Assembly: GCA_000510425.1 (NCBI GenBank)
Contig: AZKM01000019.1
Location: forward strand, 1 to 64,000
Source: Eubacterium nodatum ATCC 33099
GTDB taxonomy: Bacteria; Bacillota; Clostridia; Peptostreptococcales; Anaerovoracaceae
Length of the DNA: 64,000 nt
Direction: 5' to 3'
The stretch's first letter is position 1, and each line of letters starts with the position of its first letter. The notes beneath the pieces were generated by a model. It was given only the letters and a program-made list of their open reading frames with translations, was not told the origin of the DNA and did no database searches. Positions 53,178 through 61,200 of this stretch are shown here, piece by piece. The position numbers and the translations under genes were made by a program.

Positions 53178-54509
53178 ATGGCTATTACAAAAATACATCC
53201 AATAAAATCGACTCTTAATCTTGCTATCGACTACATTGTAAATGGAGATAAAACAGATGAGCAGATTTTAGTCAGCACTCATAAATGCCATCAAGAAACT
53301 GCCCATACACAATTTTTAAGGACACGAAATGATGCAGGAACAAAGGGAAATGTTCTTGCAAGGCATCTTATTCAATCCTTTTTACCGGGAGAAACTACGC
53401 CTGAAATAGCACACCAGATCGGCATGGAGCTGTGTAAAAAGATATTAAAAAATGAGTATGAATTTGTCTTATCTACTCACATAGACAAAGGACATATTCA
53501 CAATCATATCATCTTCAATAATGTAAATATGGTAACGGGTAGATGCTACCAATCCAACAAGAAAAGCTATCATCAAATCAGGTATCAGAGCGATAAGCTA
53601 TGCAAAGAAAACAACCTATCTGTCATTGATGAGTTTTACGAAAATTATAAGAAAAAATACAAGACTAACGGTAAATCTTGGTATGAGAATGAACAGGCAA
53701 AGCGTGGTACTTCTTGGAAAAGTAGACTTCAATTTGACATTGACAGAATGATTAAACAGTCTAAGGATTGGGACGATTTTCTAAAGACAATGGCTGATCT
53801 TGGCTATGAAATTAAGTATGGCAAACACATTGCTTTTAAACCGAAAGATAAGCCGAGATTTACAAGATCTAAAACAATCGGAGAAGATTATACTGAAGAA
53901 AGGTTAAAAGAACGCATTGCAGAAATATCGTCTATTAAAACCCCTGCCGTCAAAAAACGCATTGGCAATGTTATTGATATGAACACAAATGTTAAAGTAA
54001 AAGAAAGCAAAGGCTATGAATATTGGGCAACCAAACATAACCTTAATACAATGGCTGAGTCTGTTATCTTCCTCAGAGAACAAGGTATTAAATCCGTTAA
54101 GCAACTTGATGAGTACATCCAAAAAGCAGCCGACGAAAGGCAAAATTTACAGGATAAAATCAAGGTTATTGATAAGGAAATGCTGTTGCTTTCTGCCACT
54201 ATGGAACAAGTTAACACCGTTAAAAAATACAGGGCATACTACAAGGAATATAAGGCAAATTCGTCTGATAAGTCATTTTTTGAAGAGTACAAAGCTCAGA
54301 TTACCCTATATGAAAATGCTCTCTCAGAGCTTAAAAAATCTTATTCCAAGCTCCCAAATTCAAAGGATATTTTAGCTGAGCTTGATAAATTACAAGAAAA
54401 AAAGAATAGCCTTATGCAAGAGTATTCTTCCTCAAAATCCACTATGGACGAGCTTTATAAGATACGAAAAAATTACGGAATTTATATGGGTAAGGAGATG
54501 GAGAGATAA
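53178..54509 (+). CDS. Relaxase (MobP/VirD2-like)
   Basis: A 443-residue DNA-nicking transesterase. Candidate catalytic Tyr19 lies in LAIDYI; the metal-binding triad is in THIDKGHIHNHIIFNN (His101, His106, His108, His110). The C-terminal half is a coiled-coil ending YGIYMGKEMER. It cuts oriT and pilots the strand through the channel via PcfB and VirD4. Start ATG 53178 after GGGAGGTG. A terminator overlaps its stop codon. Confidence 0.93.
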   Translation: MAITKIHPIKSTLNLAIDYIVNGDKTDEQILVSTHKCHQETAHTQFLRTRNDAGTKGNVLARHLIQSFLPGETTPEIAHQIGMELCKKILKNEYEFVLSTHIDKGHIHNHIIFNNVNMVTGRCYQSNKKSYHQIRYQSDKLCKENNLSVIDEFYENYKKKYKTNGKSWYENEQAKRGTSWKSRLQFDIDRMIKQSKDWDDFLKTMADLGYEIKYGKHIAFKPKDKPRFTRSKTIGEDYTEERLKERIAEISSIKTPAVKKRIGNVIDMNTNVKVKESKGYEYWATKHNLNTMAESVIFLREQGIKSVKQLDEYIQKAADERQNLQDKIKVIDKEMLLLSATMEQVNTVKKYRAYYKEYKANSSDKSFFEEYKAQITLYENALSELKKSYSKLPNSKDILAELDKLQEKKNSLMQEYSSSKSTMDELYKIRKNYGIYMGKEMER

Positions 54510-54526
54510 TCTTTATCTCTTTTTTT
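54502..54526 (+). terminator. Relaxase terminator overlapping its stop codon
   Basis: AGAGATAA (54502-54509) pairs with TTATCTCT (54513-54520) and is followed by seven T. The relaxase TAA is within the stem. Confidence 0.8.
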
Positions 54527-54533
54527 CGCAAAT

Positions 54534-54570
54534 AAAAAAAGAGTCGGTGCAGTCCCAAGACCACACCGAC
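54534..54570 (-). terminator. Terminator of the ssb-like gene (convergent)
   Basis: GTCGGTG (54543-54549) and CACCGAC (54564-54570) form a stem that on the minus strand runs into a T-run (54534-54540). With the relaxase terminator next to it, it separates the two convergent operons. Confidence 0.75.
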
Positions 54571-54577
54571 CATAAGT

Positions 54578-55237
54578 TTATCTCTCAGCTTCTTTTGATG
54601 TTTCTTTCTTTTCTTTAGGCTTTTCCTTATCTTCAACCTGATATTTTTTGATAGCTCCAAGTACAGACTCTTTCTTTTCTTCTTGCCCTTTCATCTGTTC
54701 TTTTGCCTTTAACAGTTTTGAAGAAAGTACCCTGATGTTGGTATGTTCTTTACCGTTGTCATCAACAGAAGTTCTGATTTGTCCAAAAAGCTTAACAAAA
54801 TCTCCCTGCTTAAAGTCCTTTGGAATATCACTTTTTTCTCCATAAGCGGAACAATTATGATATACTTTATCTCCTTCATCATTTTTTGAAACAACGGAGA
54901 AATTCGCCACCTTAAAGGTTTCTCCGTTCTTATTCTCCCTTTCAACTATATCGACCTTTCCTACAATATTTCCAACGATATTGACAAGGTTATCTTTTTC
55001 TGTCTGTACATAAGGCAGGTCTTTTATCTGCCCCTGTTCTCTTAATTCTTCAATCATATAGTCAAATTCCTCATGTAGCAAATTAACGGTGTCATTGTCC
55101 ATATAAGCGTCATATAGCTTGTCCAAAGCACTTTCATCATTGATGCCTTTTTCCATGCTTATAATCGCCTTTACAAAGTCCTTGTGGTTATCATTTACCA
55201 TATCTTCTATTTGATTTCTCATTGCTTTGTAATCCAT
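54578..55237 (-). CDS. SSB-like protein with N-terminal helical extension (ICE 2)
   Basis: A 219-residue protein. Residues 1-95 are helical (DYKAMRNQIEDMVNDNHKDF ...); residues about 100-180 form an OB-fold like the SSB of ICE 1 (NGETFKVANFSVV, YHNCSAYGEKSDIPKDFKQGDFVKLFG); the tail is Lys/Glu-rich. ATG 55237 follows AAAGGAG. It lies 42 bases after the giant gene in the same direction. Probably binds single-stranded ICE DNA; the extension may contact the giant protein. Confidence 0.85.
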   Translation of the reverse strand: MDYKAMRNQIEDMVNDNHKDFVKAIISMEKGINDESALDKLYDAYMDNDTVNLLHEEFDYMIEELREQGQIKDLPYVQTEKDNLVNIVGNIVGKVDIVERENKNGETFKVANFSVVSKNDEGDKVYHNCSAYGEKSDIPKDFKQGDFVKLFGQIRTSVDDNGKEHTNIRVLSSKLLKAKEQMKGQEEKKESVLGAIKKYQVEDKEKPKEKKETSKEAER

Positions 55238-55279
55238 GTTTTTATCTCCTTTCATGGCAAAAGGGAGATTGCCCTCCCC

Positions 55280-58200
55280 TTATCTTAAAATTTCCTGTTC
55301 TTTTGTTTTTTGCTTTTCTTCTGTTTTACTTTCATTTTGATAGGCTCTTATCTGATCTAAAATAGACGGCTTATCCTCTGATTTTTGTGTGTTTTCTTCT
55401 TTGATATGAAAATTGTCCTCCACATCATAGGTTGACTCAAAATAATCACTGTCCTTAAAGTCATTATCATATCTATCCGGAATACCGTCATTATCGAGGT
55501 CTTTTGCAAGTGGATCATAGAAGTTTCCTTCATCATCAATATCGAGTCCCATTGCTGCTCTTAAATCTTCGGAATCAACATAAACTAAATCACTAAAAGA
55601 GGACATTTCTATTTCATTTTTCATATTCTTTAGAGCTTCATTTTCTCCCTTATTTTCGTAATCAAAGCTCTCTGCTTTGATTGGCGTGTCATCAATATAC
55701 TGAGTCCATGTCTTATCCTCTAAATTCAGTTCATACTGAATACCATGCCTTTCATCGGGTGTATTGGTATAGGCGATGCCTATATGCTTCAAATCAGGGT
55801 ACAAGGTATTAAATTCATCATAGCTATGATTTTCTTCGTACTCTCTATTACAGAAGTCAATGATTGCTCTTTTTATATCTTCTATAAGCGGATTATCATT
55901 TCTCTTTTCTTCCACTTCTCCCATATCAAGGAGCTTATTCAGTTCTGCAAGTCTTAATACCTTACCTTTCAGCTCATCGGCTTTTTCAAAAGGCTTTTTT
56001 AATTCTTCTTTGGCATTTTCCAGTTGTTCCTTTGTGCTGATAAGTTTTTCTTCAAGTCTATTTAATTTCTCAGGCATTTTCTCAATGGCATTATCCAGTC
56101 TTATGATATTACCGTCTGCACTTGTGCCAAGCTCTCCTGAATGCTTTGCAGCACCATTTAAGCTGAAATTATGCTCATTGGTAAAGAAGTTATAACTGAC
56201 CTCTAAATCCATATTTCTATACTTGCCTATCATCTTACTTTCATTGATTTTTACGGTCTTGATAGCTTCAAGTAGCTTTTCTCCTGCAATCTTTTTATCA
56301 AATATTCTCTCGTCTTTTATGGTAATCGAAGTAAACTTTTCCTCACCCTCTGCTTTAGGTTCTACATTTGCCATATCTTTCTTTACAGCTTCAATGAGTT
56401 TTTCCGTCCTTGCGATTTCTTCCGGATAGTTTTTTGCGACCTTATCCTCTAACCTGTAACGATTGGACTTGAAGTTTGCTTCCAGCATTTTAAGTTTTGT
56501 AACTTCATTATCCAGATCCATCTTTTCCTTGATTTTTGGATCACCTGTTGCAAGAGCCTTTATCTCAGCGTAGTTAAGGGAGCTTTCGTCCACATCTTCC
56601 GCAACACGAACGGGAGTTTTTGAAGTCATAATCTGTGAAATGAATTTCTGCTTATTTTCTATGGTCTGCCAAAGGTACGCATCAAAGGTATTCTCCGTTA
56701 CATAACGATAGATATTAACCTCTTTATTTTCATTTCCCTGTCTTACAATTCTTCCTGCTCTCTGCTCTAAATCAGCAGGACGCCAAGGCACGTCCAAATC
56801 ATGAAGTGCAATTAGCTTGTTTTGCACATTCGTACCTGCGCCCATTTTTTGTGTTGATCCCATGAGGATACGAATTTCTCCCTTACGCACTTTTGCAAAG
56901 AGTTCATCTTTCTGCTTGTCTGAGTTCGCTTCGTGAATAAAGGCTATTTCTTGTTTCGGAATTCCCATTGCAACAAGTTTTTCTCTAATATCATCATAGA
57001 TATTAAACTCTCCATCGCCTTTCGGTGTGGACATATCGGAAAATAGAAGCTGTGTTGACCTATCATCTTTAGTCTTATCCCAAATGGCAAACACATTTTT
57101 CACGCAGACATTGACCTTGCTGTCAGGATTATCGGGTAGTAGAGGATTGATTAAACGCTGGTCTAAGGCAAGTTTCTTACCGTCATTGGTGATTTTCAGC
57201 ATATTATCCTCATCAGGCTCTACCGCTTTGTTTCTGACATCATCAGCTCTTTCAGATAGGCTCTTTAGGATTTCCTTTTGCTCTTCACTTGGCAAAGTCT
57301 TAATAACTTCATAGTGTGCTTCAGGTGTTGGAAGATTGAGCATATCCGCTGTTTGAATGTCAGCCACTTCTTTAAACATACTCATTAGCTCAGGCAGATT
57401 ATAAAACTTTGAAAATCTTGTCTTAACTCTATACCCCGTTCCCTCCGGAGAAAGCTCAAAAGCAGACTGCGTTTCTCCAAAAGTAGAAGCCCAAGAGTCA
57501 AAATGCTCCAAGTGATTTTTCTTTAGGTTTTCATACTGAAGATAACGCTGCATGGTATAAAGCTCTGTCATAGAGTTACTTACAGGCGTTCCTGTAGCAA
57601 AAACTATCCCTTTACCATTTGTCATTTCATCCATATATCTACACTTCATAAACATATCGGATGACTTAAATGCTTCAGACTGACCAATACCTGCTACATT
57701 CCTCATTTTTGTGTAGAGATAGAGATTTTTGTAATTGTGTGCTTCGTCGATAAATAGCTTATCTACGCCGAGTTCTTCAAAGGTAATAACATCATCTTTC
57801 TTAAAATCATCATTTAATTTTTCAAGTCTTGTTTCAAGTTTCTTCTTGGTCTTTTCAAGCTGTTTTACTGTAAAGTTCTGATTTCTATCATGCTTATATT
57901 CCTCCACATAGTTAATGATTTCATCAATCTGATCCTGAATATGTTTCTCCTGATATTCCTTACTCATAGGAATTTTTTCAAACTGCGTATGCCCGATGAC
58001 AACGGCATCATACTCTCCTGTGGCAATTTTACCGATAAATCTTTTTCTGTTTTTCGGCTCAAAATCTTTCTTATCTGCCACCATAATATTAGCTGACGGA
58101 TATAGCTGCATAAACTCTCTGCCGATTTGCCCTGTCAAGTGATTCGGAACGACAAAAAGAGATTTACTGCACATTCCAAGTCTTTTACTTTCCATTGCGG

Positions 58201-61200
58201 AAGCTACCATTTCAAAAGTCTTACCACTTCCCACTACATGGGCAAGCAGCGTATTTCCTCCGTACAGACTTCTTGCAATAGCATTTCTTTGATGAGATCT
58301 TAAATCAATTTCTGTGGTCATTCCCTCAAAAGAAAGGTTACTTCCGTCATATTCTCTGTTACGGATGGAGTTAAAACGCTCATTATATAGCTTTACAAGC
58401 CTGTTTCTTCTTTCCTGATCACTAAATATCCAATTCTTAAATTCTTCTTTTAGAAGCTCCTGCTTCTGTCCTGCAAGAAGCGTTTCTTTTTTATTTAGCA
58501 CAGAAGTTTTTGAGCCGTCCGAATTTACAATCTGGTCAAATACCTTTGTTTCTTTTAAATTTAGGGCATCTTCAATCAGCTTATAGGCATTTACCCTTGA
58601 TGTACCGTAGGTCATTTCAGCAAGGTCATTTCCTCTGTCCTTGCTTTTTCCCTCAATATTCCATTCGCTTGTGAGATTTGAAAATTTAACCTTAATATCC
58701 CATCTTGCCCAGCCCGGAGTTTTCAGTGTTTCAAAGATAAACTTTTCAATATCTTTTATCGGTATCCAAGTTGCTCCAAGACGAACATTTATCTCACTTG
58801 CTTCAAGCTCCTTTGGTAAAACTTTGGTAAGCTCTGCCTTTTGGTATTCCAATCGGTTCATCTCATAGCTTATCAGTTCTTTTTCTTTGCCATCTTCCGC
58901 ATATCCAAGATGAGGTAGTTCTCTTTCTGTTTGTCTAATTTTTGATAGATAACTGTCAACAATCGCAATCTTATCTCTGATATTTCCTGATAGGTACTCG
59001 TCTTTTGTTACATAACCATATTTATATGAATTGCTGCCATTTGCACAGGCAAAAGGTAAATCTCCATCTTCGAGATTAAAGGATAACGGTCTATAAAAGT
59101 TTTGTTCTTCTCTAATATTTAAGTAGATTTCTCCCCTTAATTCTTCTATCAACGTTGGTCTGTCTTTTCCTGTAAGACTTCCCATATAGTCAAAGTCCAC
59201 ATAACCTTTTTCAGACATAGATAGCACAAGAGCTTCAAGAGAAGTATCTACATGGTCGATTATCTTTGCCTTTGTGATGGTTCTCTTACTGAAAATATCG
59301 CCATTTGCCTTAAAATTTTCTTCTTCATCAAGGATTTCTATGGAGGAAACAAGTGGGAAATTGCTATCCTCTTTTAAGGCTCTGGTATTGCTTAAATTAT
59401 TTATAAAGCCATGCTTCTTTGAAAAGTTGTCATAGACTTCATTGAGCTTTTCTTGAGCTTTCTTTACCTCATCATCGGAATAGTCCTCTTTCTGCTTGTA
59501 GATAACATCTTTAAGGGCAGTATTCAGTTCAAGATAGTCCTTAATCTTTTCCTTATTTTTCTCCGTTACTTCTTTCTTTACGAAAAGTGAGTTTTCTCTG
59601 TAATAGACTTCACCATCAATAACGGTATAGGAAAAGTTTTTGACATCATCCGTTGCAGGAACTGAAGTAATTTCATCATCTAAAAGCTCTATTTCTTCAT
59701 AAGTTGATCCTTTGGATATTTCTTCACTTGCTTTTGTCAGAAGCTCTTTTAAGTCGGCATTTTCTTTCGGCAGGCACGCAAGTGTGTTTCCAAATCTTCC
59801 TGAAACTTCACGCATTGTGCCGAGTACCTGTTCAGGATGATCGACAAAGTATTTATTATATACAAACCCCTTTTCATCTTCAGCAAGGTGAATCCAGTCC
59901 TCATCCCTTTCTCTGATACTGTCCCTTTTCTTTAAAAAGATAATATCTGAAGTTACTTCTGTTCCGGCCACACCCTTAAAGGTGTCGTTCGGAAGTCTTA
60001 TCGCTCCTAAAAACTCGGCTCTTGCTGCAAGATACCTTCTTACGCTTTCATCTTTTTTATCCATTGTTCCACTTGATGTGATAAAGGCGATAATGCCGCC
60101 GTTACGAACCTTATCAATGGACTTAGCAAAGAAATAGTCGTGGATAAGGAAGTTGTTTTTGTTATACTCCCTGTCATTTACCTTGTATTCTCCAAATGGA
60201 ACATTACCGATAACCGCATCAAAGAAGTTATTGGAAAAAGAAGTTTCTTCCAGTCCTTTAATCTGCACTTCACTTTCAGGGTATAGTAGTTTTCCTATTC
60301 GACCGCTTACCGAGTCAAGTTCTACGCCATAAAACTTGGACTTATTCATTTCATCAGGGATATTGCCTATAAAGTTTCCGATGCCCATTGATGGCTCTAA
60401 AATGTTTCCCTGTTTAAATCCCATATCCGAAAGCGTCTTATATATTCCATCAATTATGGTTTTCGGTGTGTAAAAGCTCGTTAAAGTAGATTCTCTTGCA
60501 GCTTCATATTCTGCCTGCGATAAGTTCTCTTTTAGAAAGCTCCTCGCTTCTTTCCACTGTCCGCCTTTTTCTTCATTAAACACTTCGGAAAGTCCGCCCC
60601 ATCCTACATACTTTGCCAACACTTCCTGAGCTATAATATCAAGCTCTCGTTCTCCGCTTTCCACTCTGTTAAGCATCGAGAGTGCTTCAAGGTTATTATT
60701 TAATCTCTCGCTTGGAGATAACTTTTCAGGGAGCGTTTCTTCTGTAATCTTGAAATTGTGAGCTTCATTTTTCTTTATTTCTACTTCTTCAGTAGTCTGC
60801 TCAGACTTTTTATATGTCCGATTTTCAAATACTCTCTCAAGATTGCTTTCAAGACGATAAGGAATGACATCGGAGCCTGTTATCATACCGCCAAGATACT
60901 CTGCATTGTCCTTAACGGTTACCGTCTTTAGGTTATTTCCCATATCATCAAAGCGTGTAATGGTATAGTTTTTGTCCTTATATTTAATTTCATCTCCAAC
61001 GATAAACGCAGGTCTTTCAGGGCTTACTTGTCTTAATAAATCTTCATTATCTATAAAAGCTACAATAGGGATTTGATGGTTTCCACTTCTTACCGGATCA
61101 AGCCATAAATCATTTCTTCCTGTGATTTGGTTTTTAGCAATCTCCCTTACAGTATATTCTTCATGATTAAAATAGACGGTATCGCCCTCTTTAACTGCAA

